A stretch of 64,000 nucleotides of DNA from Alopecurus myosuroides (taxonomy: Eukaryota > Streptophyta > Magnoliopsida > Poales > Poaceae). Below, in pieces: positions 1 through 12,512 of this stretch. The stretch spans positions 578,302,610 through 578,366,609 of the forward strand of contig CM054057.1 of assembly GCA_028641055.1 (NCBI GenBank). Direction: 5' to 3'. The translations under genes and the position numbers were made by a program. How positions within the stretch are numbered: the stretch's first letter is position 1; each line of letters starts with the position of its first letter. The notes below the pieces were generated by a model, which had not been told where the DNA came from, did not search any database, and was given only the letters and a program-made list of their open reading frames with translations.

Positions 1-39
1 TAACCACTTTATTATTGCCTCTCGGGCATATTCCCTTCA
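1..39 (-). repeat. Start of the 3' LTR of the Angela-like element
   Basis: These 39 bases match the outer end of the LTR at 9490-9528. On the minus strand they start with TG, directly after the purine-rich tract at 40-52, so this is the 5' edge of the 3' LTR. The rest lies beyond the window. Confidence 0.85.
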
Positions 40-246
40 GTCTCCCACTTGCACTAGAGTCAATAATCTAGTCTGTAAGCACTTAACACATATGGCGTTT
101 CAGTGTTATTACCATGATTTGCATGTGGTAAACATCATCAAAAAGATCTGAACTATTCAGGTCCTATTGTATTTGCATGTTCTTTGTGTCTACACGCATC
201 ACTCATTCTCTAATGAGATGGCTTTGTATATATATGGTCAATCGGT

Positions 247-435
247 GAAACCTTGATTCCTCAGCTTAAACTAATGTCACTAACATTGTGAAAATGTAGC
301 TTCATAGTGTTAGCATTCTTGGAAATTCACCAAGTTCTGGTGATACCTTAATTCCTCAGCTTAAACTAATGTTACTAACATTGTGAAAATGTAGCTTCAT
401 AGTGTCAACATTTCTTGGAATTTCACCAAGTTCAA
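247..435. repeat. 95-bp direct duplication in the Angela-like internal domain
   Basis: The block containing CTCAGCTTAAACTAATGT and ending in CACCAAGTTC occurs twice, offset by about 95 bp (from about 247 and 342), with a few mismatches. It is a local tandem duplication in decayed retrotransposon DNA. Confidence 0.8.
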
Positions 436-1079
436 TAAAGAACTCCTTGACACAAAATACGCTTATTATCAGTTGTCAACACAACGATATACTTTAGCCT
501 TTGTTGTAGTATCTGTCGCAATATTTTTTTAATTTTGAAACTCTTTCAAATCTAGCATGGAACTTTCTTCCAGTCTATTGTGCTACCCTTCATCACATAT
601 TTTAATTGAGATAAAATTACTTGAATAAATGACAAGACTATTAGTGTAACATATTACAACTACTATTTTGTCATTACTTCATAGGAAAACATATCCTTAG
701 CATTTCTAAAATGACACAAGGATCTCTCCCACCGTTGTCTAATCATCATATGGATTATCCTGCTATAACATTTTATAGCATAGGACTCATCTGGTTGTGT
801 ATATAGCATGGAAACATGACTTAGAAATCTCAATTTTAATGATGCTCATCATGTGTCAAAACACTTGAATCTTGCTCAATTATTTTCCATGTGACAAGAA
901 CTCTTTCTTGTCATTTCGATATTGACTTACTTCAATATTTCTTCTATGTAATTTGGCTTAAAATCATATCAGACGCTTCAATCCATCTCTTATAGATATC
1001 GATGCCCAATATCTTCTAAGCCTTTCATCAATATGAATTTCTTAACCGTGTTAATTTAAAATACATATTTTCCAATCAA

Positions 1080-1100
1080 CCATATGTCATCTACATAAAG
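1080..1100 (-). pseudogene. Reverse transcriptase catalytic-motif relic
   Basis: On the minus strand these bases read LYVDDIW, the catalytic YVDD box of copia reverse transcriptases. No open frame of useful length surrounds it, so this is a remnant of the Angela-like pol gene. It confirms the element's orientation independently of the LTRs. Confidence 0.8.
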
Positions 1101-4100
1101 TATTGGAATATGTCATAGCGCTCCCACTTAATTTCTTGTAACTCTACAAGCATCTTTATCGTTCATGATGGAATCAAACTCTTTTGATAACTTCATTAAG
1201 GTAAAGATTTCAACTTCGTTATGCTCATTTCAACCATTGAAGTGTGCATACCTTTCTAGCAACCTTTTGAATTTTACAAAACTCTTAGACTGTGTCAAGT
1301 ACACATCCTTGATCAAACTTCCTCGAGAGGAGAGTTGGTTTTGTTATTCAACTGCCATATCATAATATGTAACTTTTTGCTAGAACTATCCGCAAAGACT
1401 TAAGCATCACTACGGAAGATCAAAATCTTGTAGTAGTCAACTCTTTGAACTTCGTCGAAAACAACTTTTCGATACGTACTACTTTCAAAGAATGTAAAAA
1501 ATCCATGTCTTTGTCTCTACATAGACCCTTTTGCTATCGTTAGGCATCAAGCTTATCGAAAGGACTACCAAGTCACATACTTGATATTCATACAAGGATA
1601 CTATGTCGGATATAATGACTCATGGTCAATTTTACGAAGTCAGGGCCCATCATTTGCTTCCTTTATAAGGTCCAGGTCCTTTTGTTGTCAAAACAACACT
1701 TTTCTCTTAAACCACAAGTTGGTCTAAGTACAAAGTATTAGGACTTTTGTGGTTCAGTTCGCAAACTCATTCGAAGTATCTACAACATTTGTAGTGTCTT
1801 CTACTTTATCAAAATAGGAAACCTCGGAACAACTTCCAGTGTTGCGCTACTCTTGACATGAGAACGAAGATTCTCTAATCTCGTTGAGTTTGTACTATGC
1901 TCCCACTCACTTATTTTGCAAGAACTACTTTCTCGAGAAATCAACCCTTTCTGACAAACAACATTTGTCTTTGGTCGGTGATAGGAGAAATACCCAATGG
2001 ATTCGTTGGGATAACCTTATAAACATATATGTATCCCATTTTGGTTGTAAACATTTTACATATGCTATGCATACCAAAACTTAAGAAAATGACAATTCGG
2101 GTCACTACCCAAACCATATCTTATATGTTGTCAATTTCAACGGATCATGATGGTGCTCTTTTCAGTGGAAAAACGATTGTCACTAATGTATAAACTAAAA
2201 AATTATAATGGCTTTTTTATTAATCTTACCATGTCAAACAAGGTTTGATTTTTGTCTCTCGAACACTCCAAACTAATGTGGGGTAATTCGAGTAATATAA
2301 GTTGTAGAACAATTCTGCAAGTTCTCAGATGTTTTGCTAAACTTGTAACTCAAACTTTTTCCTTTATGATCCAATCATAAATACTTGATTATCTTGGTAC
2401 ATTTTTTTTACTTCATATTAACAACCATTTGAACCAATTCAAAATGTCAAAATCCGTTCTCTTTAAATAGATATACTCACATATCTACTCAAATCATCGA
2501 CATAATTTTATGAAGGAAAAACTAATCCACCATAAATGACTACACATAATGGACTATATACATCAATATGTATAATCTCCACTAAATTAGTCGTCCATTC
2601 TACTTTGGCCTATGAACGGAATTTTAGTCATCTTTTGGAAGAGGTCTCACAAGCTTCAATTTATTCAAAACAAAATGACTCCAGAAGTCCATCATTATGG
2701 AGTTCCTTCATGTTTTCCTTTCCGATATGAACTAAAATGGTGGTGTCACAATTTAAGTGAAACTCTTGTACGTCTTGCAACGTTTAGCATTTAGTTTTAT
2801 AGATGTTTACTTTACCAACATGATTTATATTAACATATCCATCAATTATGGAATATGGTCATAGTTTGAACAATTTCATTTGTTCTCACAAAAGACCAGA
2901 ACAAAATAACAACTTATTAAGTTCTGAAATAAATCTTGAATGTTTGGTTCGATACGACAATGAACACAATAACACTTTATTACTGTTCTTGTCATAATCG
3001 ATTCCACATCTATTACTAGTTCCTTTTAGGCTCTTGTATTTCTTCCATTGTGTTGCTTTGTATGACAACTCATACCAATCAATGTGGTATCAAAATACCC
3101 AAAAATACTTTGTTAACTAGTAACACATCTATAACTTGTATATCAAGCATATACTCCTGAGCTGGACTTTTCCAGTTATCTTATTTTTCTGCCATATATC
3201 TTTTTGTAATTCTATTTTCAATATTCCCTTTCCTTTACAGAAGAATCATTCAACATCAAACAATTCTAGTCGTACTAGCTCATTTTCTTTGGCGTGTTAT
3301 TCATAAACTATCACCCATTGAGTCATACTTCGAGTTTGATTGTTCTATTAATATCACCATATTAATAGTATTCTTCTAGATTCCACTCTTAGCAATCTTG
3401 CAATAAGATAAACGACTTTACCCATACTTTTAATCCATCCCATCATAACAATTTTATGATTAAGCTACTATAGCTCAAAGGAAGAAATTTAGAGGATAAT
3501 TTTAGCGCCCAACTTCTTGGAATATTCAAACGCCTAGCGTCTTCAATCATTGCATATATTCAGATAATATAAGCAAACATTGTCACGCTAAATTATACTC
3601 AGTCATGTTGCCACAAATAAGTTTCTAGATATCAATATATATTTCACTTGATTGTTTCTGAAAACAACTCTGATCAGTTCCAAAATCACCTTGATCAACA
3701 AAACATTCTTTTGAAGATAAAGTAATATGGAAGCAACCATGACTCTAGATTCTAAATAGGAATTGGTTGCTCTTTAGATCAATCAATCATTAACCATATG
3801 GAGCTAGGTAGGAAATACCAAAAATCTACAATAGGACTCAATTTTAAATTTCACTAATATGGTGCCAATCTTAAATGATTCTTACCAGATCATAACAATT
3901 ATATCTCAAACAACAATCTAAGTGTAAGGTAGTTTTGTGAATGCCAATGAATACTACAATTTGTGCAAATACTTTGATTGGTTGTTCATGATAAATAAGT
4001 TCAAGTCAATTCAAAATTATGCCATGAACTCCCACTCAAAAACAACATCCCTCTTAGTCGTCTTTAGTGATTACACGAACCAAATTCACTACACCAAAAC

Positions 4101-4650
4101 CGATCATCACGTGAGATGATGTAGCTTCAAAGGCGAACATCGACATGTTCATCATATCATCCATATGACTCATGCTTTACCTTTCGGTTACGTGTTCCGA
4201 GGCCATGTCTGTACATGCTAGGCTCGCCAAGTAGAACCGTAGTATTGCGTGTGTTTCACTGGTAGAAAAAAGGCCTTCCATACGCCCCCATTAGTCCTCA
4301 AACTTCGCGCCCCGTGACTAAAGGGGTTTTAGTCCCGGGTCGGGAGGAGACCCGCGACAGAAGGTCATGCGTCGTGGGTTGGGAAGCGCGTGGAGGCGCG
4401 TGGAGGGCTTTAATTCCGGTTGGCGTCGTCACCCGCGACTAATGATCCAGTCCGCTGGCCTCCCTGCCTTTAGTCCCGGTTGTCCTGGCCACCCGGGACT
4501 AAAGATACAAACTGCTTGCCTCCCGCGCGGCGGTTTTATTCGCGAGCGAGAGGCAGAAGGGCGCCATTGCTACAGTGCGCACCCGAGTCTCTGTTTCTTC
4601 TTCTCTCTTCTCTTCTCTTCCTCTCTTCGATCTTCCTCCACAAAGCACCC

Positions 4651-5358
4651 ATGGATGAAGTTTGGGAGACTGTCCGTGTGGCCACGCCATGCGGCAAGAG
4701 TCTCGATGTGGCCTACACCAATAATTGCGAGAGGCTCCCCGGTCTTTTTGAGCATTTCGGCTATCTCTATGAACAAGCCGATGAACACCATAGGTTCTTC
4801 GGGCTTGATCTAGAGTATACGGCGGATCAACGGGATGTTGCCGTCATCCAGATTGCGCTCAAGGAGTTCGTTTTGGTCTTTCAATGGTCAAGGTAACGCA
4901 CACGTACAATCTTGCATTTTCGATTTGTTTGTTGCATCTGAAGAATACATGTGTTGCAACATATCTAACACGTTCTATTTTTGTTGTTGCAGTAGTTCAA
5001 AGGATTCTACGGCCCTTGTTGATTTTCTTGTCAACATGGGGTACGACTTCTGCAGTGTTGACATCACTCAAGACCAGCAGAAGTTGATGCGATTGGGTAT
5101 TGTGATACCTGAAGATCACTACATTGATCTTCAGGATCTTATCCATTTTGATGATTTGTTCGGTCACAAGTCCGGGATGGCTTCGATGGCAACCGCCTTC
5201 ATCCACGCCGACTACAAAACCATGAAGTCTGGTTTCCCTCCAAGAATCACAGGCGTTGGGGGAAGACCCCACTAGAGCGGACCAACCTCAACTATGCAGC
5301 CATAGATGCATACGTTTCCTACGAGTTGTTCCGCATCTACTCGACGGAGCTCGAGTAG
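4651..5358 (+). pseudogene. DEDDy-type 3'-5' exonuclease (Werner/RNase D-like) gene carried by the CACTA element, frameshifted
   Basis: Exon 1 is 4651-4892, starting at ATG after a CT-rich leader. A GT..AG intron (4893-4992) separates it from exon 2, which begins at 4993 in the matching phase. The predicted protein has exonuclease motif I (FFGLDLEYT, the D-x-E pair) near residue 50 and a motif II-like stretch (CSVDITQD). A motif III-like block (NLNYAAIDAYVSYELF) comes just before the stop at 5356-5358. Motif III is in a different frame from motif II: the frame of exon 2 ends at 5275, so a small indel near 5250 breaks the gene. Family members hydrolyse nucleic acids from the 3' end; any role for this copy is inference. 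The segment is probably a captured gene. Confidence 0.72.
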
Positions 5359-5865
5359 ATGGTGTTTGTACCGCATGTCTTGCGTTCGATATATGCATGT
5401 AATGGATATATATTAGTATGTAATGGATATTATTTCTATATTAATTCGTAGCTATATTATTTCTATATTATGTCAAACACACATTTCAAAACAAAACAAA
5501 CAAAAACACATCAAGAAAACAAACAATAACACATCAAGAAAACAAAACAGGAAAACTACCGTTTCTAAATTAATTTAAGCCATAGATGCATACATTTCCT
5601 ACGAGTTGTTCCGCATCTACTCGACGGAGCTCGAGTAGATGGTGTTTGTGTACCGCATCTTGCGTTCGATATATGCATGTAATGGATATATTAGTATGTA
5701 ATGGATATATATTATTATGTAATGGATATTATTTCTATATTAATTCTTAGCTATACTATTTCTATATTATGTCAAACACACATTTCAAAACAAACAAACA
5801 AAAACACATCAAGAAAACAAACAAAAACACATCAAGAAAACAAACAAAAACACATCAAGAAAACA
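5299..5865. repeat. 280-bp direct tandem duplication (end of exonuclease cargo plus 3' flank)
   Basis: The block starting GCCATAGATGCATAC and running through the exonuclease stop codon into A-rich DNA is repeated at 5299 and 5579. The copies differ by scattered substitutions and small indels. The second copy repeats the last coding residues and stop without an upstream gene. Confidence 0.9.
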
Positions 5866-5961
5866 TATATCTAGTCAATACCAAACTCGTCCAGTTGGAT
5901 TTACTTCAAAATACATTTTTGAACTCATTCTAAAAATAATAGAAGAGCCTACTGGTCTTTT

Positions 5962-6400
5962 TAAGAGTTTAAAATGAATTGGTATTATTTTTCTTAATTT
6001 TTTCATATATTATTTGTATTTTTAAGATTTTAAAATGAATTGGTTTTATTTTTCTTAATTTTTTGATATATTGTTTGTATTTTTAAGATTTTAAAATGAA
6101 TTAGTTTTATTTTTCTTTATTTTTTGATATATTATTTGTATTTTAAAGATTTTAAAATGAATTAGTTTTATTTTTCTTAAATTTTGGTATATTATTTGTA
6201 TTTTTAAGTTTTTAAAATGAATTGATTTTATTTTTCTTTATTTTTTGATATATTATTTGTATTTTTAAGATTTTAAAATGAATTAGTTTTATTTTTCTTT
6301 ATTTTTTGATATATTATTTGTATTTTTAAGATTTTAAAATGAATTAGTTTTATTTTTCTGAATATTTTGATATATTAATAGTATTTTTAGAAATAATACA
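5962..6400. repeat. AT-rich minisatellite, 61-bp unit, about seven copies
   Basis: The core AAAATGAATT (AAAATGAA is constant) recurs at 5971, 6032, 6093, 6154, 6214, 6275 and 6336, so the period is 61 bp (once 60). Units contain TTTTTCTTAATTTTTTGATA-like sequence and are over 85% A+T. The array lies inside the CACTA element. Confidence 0.92.
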
Positions 6401-6569
6401 AATTAAAAAGTTAATGTTTATTTATTTGTTCAAAATTATTAATTACATCATTACTTTTGTGTATTAAAAGATTTATTTGAAATTCAAACAATAAAGAAAT
6501 GTGGCATCGACCAACATGTTAATAGCATTGATATGATACTACTATCACATACATGCGTGCGAAACACTT

Positions 6570-6660
6570 GGATGCGGGACGGGATGGAACTCGGAAGTTA
6601 AGCGTGCTAGTGCTAGAGTAGTGGGAGGATGGGTGACCGAGCGGGAAGTTTGACCACGAG
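6570..6660 (+). pseudogene. 5S rRNA-derived relic inside the CACTA element
   Basis: The stretch contains GAAGTTAAGCGTGCT, GAGTAGT and GGATGGGTGACC in the order and spacing of the 3' two-thirds of plant 5S rRNA, including the internal promoter region (A box to C box). The first part is shortened: GGATGCG is followed almost at once by the GGATGGAACTC segment, so about 40 bases of the 5' arm are missing. It cannot fold as a full 5S rRNA, so I call it a relic. The match is made from memory of the 5S consensus. Confidence 0.7.
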
Positions 6661-7003
6661 TAAGTAATTTGACTAGAGATAATTATAGTTAGACACTAAG
6701 CAAATAATACAAATTCTGAAAAAAAAAGGGAGTGAAAAAAAGGAGTGAAAAATTGGAGTGAAAAATAATTAGAAACCCAAATGAATTAAAGAAATTACGA
6801 AATAAAGTTTAGTCCCGGTTCGTGTGGCCAACCGGGACTAAAGCTTCTCACGCCACCCGCCCACGTGGCCGGGCCTTTAGCCGCGGTTCGTAAGAGGCGC
6901 GACTAAAGGGGGGGCCCTTTAGTCGCGCTTATTTAGTCCCGGTTGCGCGGCCGAGATTAATGGGCCTGACGAACCGGGACTGTAGGCCTATTTTCGACCA
7001 GTG

Positions 7004-7858
7004 TTTCAAGGCCATGTGTGTACATGCTAGGCTTGAAAACACCCGTTGTATGCGAATGTTGAGTCTGTCACACCCGATCATCATGTGGTGTCTGGAAACG
7101 ACGAACTTTCTTAACGGTGTATACTTAAGGAAGAACACATTATTATCTTGATATTAAGTGAGAGGGATCATATTATAATGCTACCGTTGCTATCTAAGCA
7201 AAAAAATATGCATAAAAAGGATTAACATCACAGACATCACATGTAAGGATAACGTGATATGATATGGTCCTTCTTGCACTTGATCTCCATCATGTGCATC
7301 ATGGTATGATCTCCATCATTCCACCGGCGTGGTACCAAGTACCATGGCATCCTAATCTTGATTGTCCATAAAAAATAAGACAACCATATGGATACCTTCC
7401 GGTATATCAATAATTTACAAAAGAGATCATCTCATAATCAAATTTGTAATATTGACCACATCACATCACATGCCCAGCAAAAAACTAGTTAGACGCTTCT
7501 AATTTATTTTTGCATATTTTACGTGGCTTAGGGCTTTCGAGGATAGAACCGTTCATACCTACGAACATCAACCACAACGTTGATAAAACATTTTTAACAA
7601 CCCTTCGTAGATTAGATCTTAACTATAGTAGGAGAAACAGACACCCGCAAGCCACTTATGCAATACAAGTTGCATGTCAGTTGTGGAACAAGTCTCATGT
7701 ACGTGGACATGTAAGGTTAGTCCGGGCCGCTTCATCCCACTATGCCACTAAGATCATAAAATAATCAAGGAGGTAATAACATGATCATCAACGCCCACAT
7801 ACACCTATGTGTTCTACCCGTACAAAACATCTACGCATAGATCCGGCTCTGATTTCAC
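7004..7858 (-). other. Untranslated internal leader of the Angela-like element
   Basis: No open frame is supported here. The segment resumes the retrotransposon after the CACTA insertion and runs to the LTR edge at 7859. Its right end (7845-7858) on the minus strand reads as a damaged tRNA-Met primer site: ATCAGAGCC is kept but the preceding TGGT is altered. A 28-base stretch around ACATGCTAGGCT occurs on both sides of the CACTA insertion (about 4200 and 7008). Confidence 0.65.
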
Positions 7859-9528
7859 TGAACGGGGTCGTTGCATAGAAAACAAAAAATTTCCTACGCG
7901 AGAGACACCTGAAAGGCCAAGATCTAATCTAGGAGACGAAGAGCAACGGGAAACAAGAGGGTGAAGGAGAACACATACCCTCCAAGACACAAAGCGTTAC
8001 GAGATCAAATCTCATTGTTGGCGTAGTCGTACTCACACCGATCCCGATAGCAAGAAGATGTGCACCGCATCCGGCGGTGTCTCCGTGATCGGTCACACGT
8101 ACGGTTGATGACGACCTCCGTTCCCTCGTTCCAGCGGGGCGTGGAAGTAGAGGATCCCTCGGAACTCCAGCAGCACGACGGCGTTGTGTGGTGGAGAAAA
8201 ACATTGCTCAGGGCTTCGCCAAGCGCACGGACAAGTAGTAGAGCAGCGACAGGAGGGAGGAAGAGATGACACAAATGTGTGTGGGGGGAGAGGGAGCTTC
8301 CACCCCTCCTTATATAGGAGGGGATGGCAGCCATGAATTTTTGGGTGTCTCCACCTCTCCCTCATCATGTGAGTGGAGTCTCCACTCAACCCACTCATTC
8401 TTCCATTAATTCCCACTCAATATCCCAAGGGTTTTCTTTAATAAATAAATAAAACAATTTTATTTCTTTATTTTAATATTTGTTAATTCCATTAACAAAA
8501 ATTAACATATAACCTCTTGAGTTAGTTGTTAAATCTATTAACAACCATTTGATAAGAATCCCCTTGAACTATTTCAAAATAACCCGAAACAATTCCAGTG
8601 ACTATTTCAATATTCCTCGAAACAATTTCGGTGCTGTCCAAACTTTTCTCCGATATTCCGTATCCTCTCAAACGCCTCATCGAACCTTAAGTGTGTCATC
8701 CTACGGTTCGCGAATAAGACATACATGATCGATACTCCTCTCCGATCAATAATCAACAACAGGATCTGGAAATCTGTGATGACTCCTATATATTCAACGA
8801 TGACTCTCGTGATCGTGTGAACCATCAACGTCGTGAACCATTCCCTTTGTCTCGCGATATTTTAATTGTCCGAGATTCGATCATTGGTATCAACAATACC
8901 TTGTTCAATCTCGTTACCGACAAGTACTCTTTACTCGTTCCCATGATATAACATCCTTGTGATCATATCACGTGCTTGCAAGCGGTTTCGATGTGATATC
9001 ATCGAGAGAGCCCAGAGTATATCTCTCCGTCATTTTGGATGGACAAATCCCACTCTTGATCCATGAGCCTCAACTAATACTTTCCGAATACCTAACAACA
9101 CGTTTATAGTCACCCTGTTACGGTGTGACGTTTGATGACATCAAAGCACCCTTCCGGTATCAGTGATTGACATGATCTCATGGTCTAAGGAATAAGTTAC
9201 TTCGTATGCAAGATATAACAATATAAACTAAATGACTTGATCGTATTGTTATCTTGATATTGGGTTTATGTTCATCACATCATTCTTCTAATGATATGAC
9301 CTTGTTATTAACAACATCCAATGTTCATGATCAGGAAACCTTGATCATCTATTAATCAACGAGCTAGTTAAAAGAGAGGCTTTACTAGGAACCATTGTTT
9401 GTTTATTAAACACACATGTATCAACGTTTCCGGTTAATACAATTCTAGCATGAGAAATAAACATTTATCATAAACAAGGAATAAGATAATAACCACTTTA
9501 TTATTGCCTCTCGGGCATATTCCCTTCA
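7859..9528 (-). repeat. 5' LTR of the Angela-like copia element
   Basis: The plus-strand edges are TGAACGGGGTCG (7859) and ATTCCCTTCA (9528), giving a 1,670-bp LTR, the usual size for the Angela/WIS/BARE group. The inner edge abuts the primer-binding-site relic; the outer edge matches bases 1-39. Short open frames around 7929-8416 are chance frames within the LTR. Confidence 0.88.
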
Positions 9529-9533
9529 CCTAA

Positions 9534-10560
9534 TCCAATATAGGGCTAGGGCTTGTTCTATGATTCGGGAAACTATTGGATAAGTGGGGGATGCAATCAA
9601 AATCAGAAGGACGCTGAGGTTGTTTCGTTTGGCTCTATACTAGTGAGCAGCCGAGGGTTCTAGGTGGGCCTCATACATGAGCGAGGATGGCACAACGAAA
9701 GAGGGGTCGTGCTATTTTTTCCGTACTTTTTTTTTTGTATATATCCGTATTTTGTACTATATATACCTAGTTTTTGTTCAAAAAAATTGGGTATTCAACT
9801 GAATACTCTTGAGTTGAAGTGGGCCTGCCCCTGATGCCGATGTCTTGAATCACAAAACCACGAGACAAGCGGCCCTTCTCCTTGGCTTGGACAACTGAAA
9901 TACAATCATATGCTCAAATAAAATTCTCCACACCTTCGTACTAGGCAAAAGAAAAAGCCACTCTAGTTGCTAGAGCTTTGGCAACTTCAGGGCAAGTGAT
10001 AGCAATGAACCAATCACCAATAGCCGTCACAAAGGTCTCGAGAAACAACCCCAACACCCATGCAACGTGAGGAAGCAAAAAAAGGTTGCATCAACATTAA
10101 ACATCAACATGCCTTCCGGCGGAGACTAGGAGACCGCCGTAGAAGTCTCACGCATGTTGGTTGATTTGTCGGTGCCTAGGTGAATATATTTCATATCCAC
10201 ATGAGCCTTGATCTTGGCGGCGATGCTCGACAGGTGTATTATTTGGCCGCGTGCGGGAATCAAAAAATTTCTGTCTTACGCAACACACACGATCTACTAT
10301 GAAGGTACGGACGAAGATAGATCTCCATGTACTTCTCCTATCTCCAAGATAATTAGAGAAAAACATGGGGCTGATAACCCACAGGCGTAGGCAATCAACT
10401 GTAGCATTTTCGATAAGTAAAAGTGTCGAACCCAACGAGGAGCTAAAGGTAGGAGAATTATTCTCTCAAGTTCTATCAACCACTAATACAACTCTCCACA
10501 CACCGAATGTTTGCTCCATCTAGAAAATAAAACTATGTGAACAAAATGGGCATCAAAGGA
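9534..10560 (-). pseudogene. RNase H-like (RVT_3-type) relic, probably from a LINE or host RNase H-like gene, plus unclassified DNA
   Basis: On the minus strand between about 10125 and 9840, shifting frames read NVDATFF, then VVSRDLCDGYW, then AITCPEVAKALATRVAFSFA, then AYDCISVVQAKEKG. This order matches the RNase H-like domain common in plant non-LTR elements, where the D of NVDA is the first catalytic acid. In-frame stops and frame changes make it a relic. The remaining bases to 10560 show nothing else I can name. Confidence 0.55.
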
Positions 10561-12512
10561 TAGCTTTGTGTAACATCCCAATGTTTGGGAGATATAAGGA
10601 TAAAAATGTAATATATGCATTTGCAAAGCATGCATCTAAAAATACAGGAAATTTTGGCGCGAAAGTTTAAACGAAGCAAAGTGACCAATGTTTCCCTTGA
10701 CATGATGAAATAGGTCTAGATCATATGATCAAGAGTATATTTTGGATTGATCTTTATAACAAATATCTTATAACCAAATCATTTGATTACACAAACCAGA
10801 TTTGGTTCTGACCAGCACTAAGTTTCAACAAATTTAACCTCAAGTCTATAAGTGACTTGGGAGTATTCATGTAGGTATCTAGAACTCAACGAGGGGTGAA
10901 TGTCCAAACCACATAACTGATTCTTAATCACCCAAATTAGTGATTCATAATCGAATAATCTCGCCAATAGAGATTCTATGTCCTTTTAAAATAGGAATCA
11001 TTTAAGTTATCAATCCATTCATACAATACCTCTATGAATAATCACATAACTATTAAGTGCTACTTTAGTAGTGAATGACCAATGTTCAATAGAACACAAC
11101 TCATACAAACAAGCATTAACTCAAACCCCACAAGTGTGAAATGACATAATTATTATTATTAACATATTTATGGAATATGTACATACCTCATCAAACATAA
11201 AGGAAGTATCTAAAAGAAGAAACAAATCTTCTAAACTAGTACTAAACCCTGATCATTATATGTGATCTTCCCAAACCTTTATGTCTGCATTCCTGCATCA
11301 CAAAGACTATAAAATAAGAAATAAAGAAAGAAACCAAGAAATGGAAGAAAACAAGTAACATGTTGAAACCCAAGTGTTCGGTGTTATATAAGAATAATTT
11401 GGCTACAAGGTCTGATCAACTTTGTGAACAAATTATTCATGTAAGAATTAAACAATTGAGTTTCAGCAAGCTAATCTTAATCATAATTGAATACAACATG
11501 AGAATGAAATGGTTATTGAATCTAATGAATGCATTTTACCAAGAGATGCAGATTTCTACTGAAGTTAGTATCTGGGAACCAGTCCAGATGTACTAATTGC
11601 TCTAGTGGTGAATTTTTGAAGTCAAAAGACTAGCAAGGGAGAGAAAACACTTAGGACATACCAAGAGTTGATCTTGCTTGCAAAGTACAAATGTGATATC
11701 AAAATACAAGTGGCAACTAGAGATAGGTACATTCCAGGTATATCTGGCCATGGGCCGGGCCGGGCCGGGACCGGGCCTAACAAAAGCCCATGGTAGAAAA
11801 CTGAGGCCCAGGCCCTCCCAAGCCCTACTAACGGGCCTAGCTTTCAAGACCAGGCCCTCCCAAGCCCTACCAAAGCCCTTAGGGCCTAGGGCCGTAGGCC
11901 GGGCCTCTTCCTTAAAATCCCATTATGCCAAGCCCAGGCCCTGCTGGTGGGCTCAAAACTCAAGCCCAAGCCCGGCCCACGAGAAATCCCGTAGGGCCTA
12001 GGCCCTGGATTTTAGGGCCGGGCTTGAGATGGCCAAGTATAATTCCAGGCAACAAAAGTCAACAAGAAGCAACATTGACTCAGTAAGGTAGCGCGACATG
12101 GGAAACTATCTTGAATACCATTAGGCAACATTAGATAACCTAGAACCTCTGATCCTTGTTAAGCCCATCAAAGATAAGGGACACATGTTAACTTCTTCGA
12201 TGGAATCAATTATCAAGGAAGAAATAAAAACAAGTCATTACATTCAAATGTCTTGTGATATGTGGTAACAATCTTAACTAACATATTTTACCAAATCCTT
12301 CTCATAGATAAGACAAATGAATGTCAAATAAAATTCATCTCTACATAACCAAGTTTTATTTATCATGCCTGTGTTTAAAGTTTTATGATCTCAGCGTGCA
12401 TATGCTTTTACATTAGATTGATCAAGTTTATGTTAGTAGCATGTCACCTCAGAAATTATTGTTTCATCGTTTACCTACTCGAGGACGAGTAGGAACTAAG
12501 CTTGGGGATGCT
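10561..12512 (+). mobile_element. 3' internal non-coding part of a gypsy-like LTR retrotransposon
   Basis: No coding frame is seen. The segment leads into AGCTTGGGGATGC, a purine-rich tract directly before the LTR start at 12513, so I read it as the 3' untranslated internal region of that element. Its left limit is a guess. A small hAT-type element is inserted at 11739-12041. Confidence 0.5.
11739..12041. mobile_element. hAT-type miniature element, 303 bp, GC-rich
   Basis: An 8-bp target duplication ATTCCAGG flanks it exactly (11731-11738 and 12042-12049), diagnostic of the hAT superfamily. The terminal inverted repeats are TATATCTGGCC and TATACTTGGCC. The interior is rich in GGCCCAGGCCC and GGGCCGGGC motifs in both directions and has no transposase, so it must be moved in trans. 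Confidence 0.85.

Larger units (their letters stand above)
4257..7003. mobile_element. Non-autonomous CACTA transposon with gene cargo
   Basis: The left end reads CACTGGTAGAAAAAAGGCC; the reverse complement of the right end reads CACTGGTCGAAAATAGGCC. A 3-bp target duplication TTT flanks it (4254-4256 and 7004-7006), as expected for CACTA elements. The subterminal regions (about 4300-4510 and 6808-6980) carry repeated AGTCCCGGTT and its inverse, typical of Triticeae CACTA families. At 2.75 kb there is no transposase. Inside are a broken exonuclease gene, a 280-bp duplication, a 61-bp tandem array and a 5S rRNA-like segment. It is inserted in the internal domain of the Angela-like element. Confidence 0.9.
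1..9528 (-). mobile_element. Angela/BARE/WIS-like Ty1-copia LTR retrotransposon, decayed, truncated by window start
   Basis: The element lies on the minus strand. Bases 1-39 are repeated at 9490-9528; read on the minus strand both start TGAAGGGAATATGCCCGAG, the LTR start typical of the Angela group in Triticeae. Next to the left copy lies the minus-strand purine tract AAGTGGGAGAC, placed where a polypurine tract should be. The internal domain (40-7858) has no long open frame, but a reverse transcriptase YVDD relic remains near 1080-1100. A CACTA element interrupts it at 4257-7003. Bases 7004-7858 resemble the untranslated leader of Angela elements from memory. The distal LTR end and its target duplication lie outside the window; the near flank is CCTAA (9529-9533). 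Confidence 0.88.

Noticed and set aside
5962..6400. Regular repeats that could suggest a CRISPR-like array
   Set aside because: Units are contiguous 61-bp AT-rich repeats without unique spacers, inside a plant transposon.
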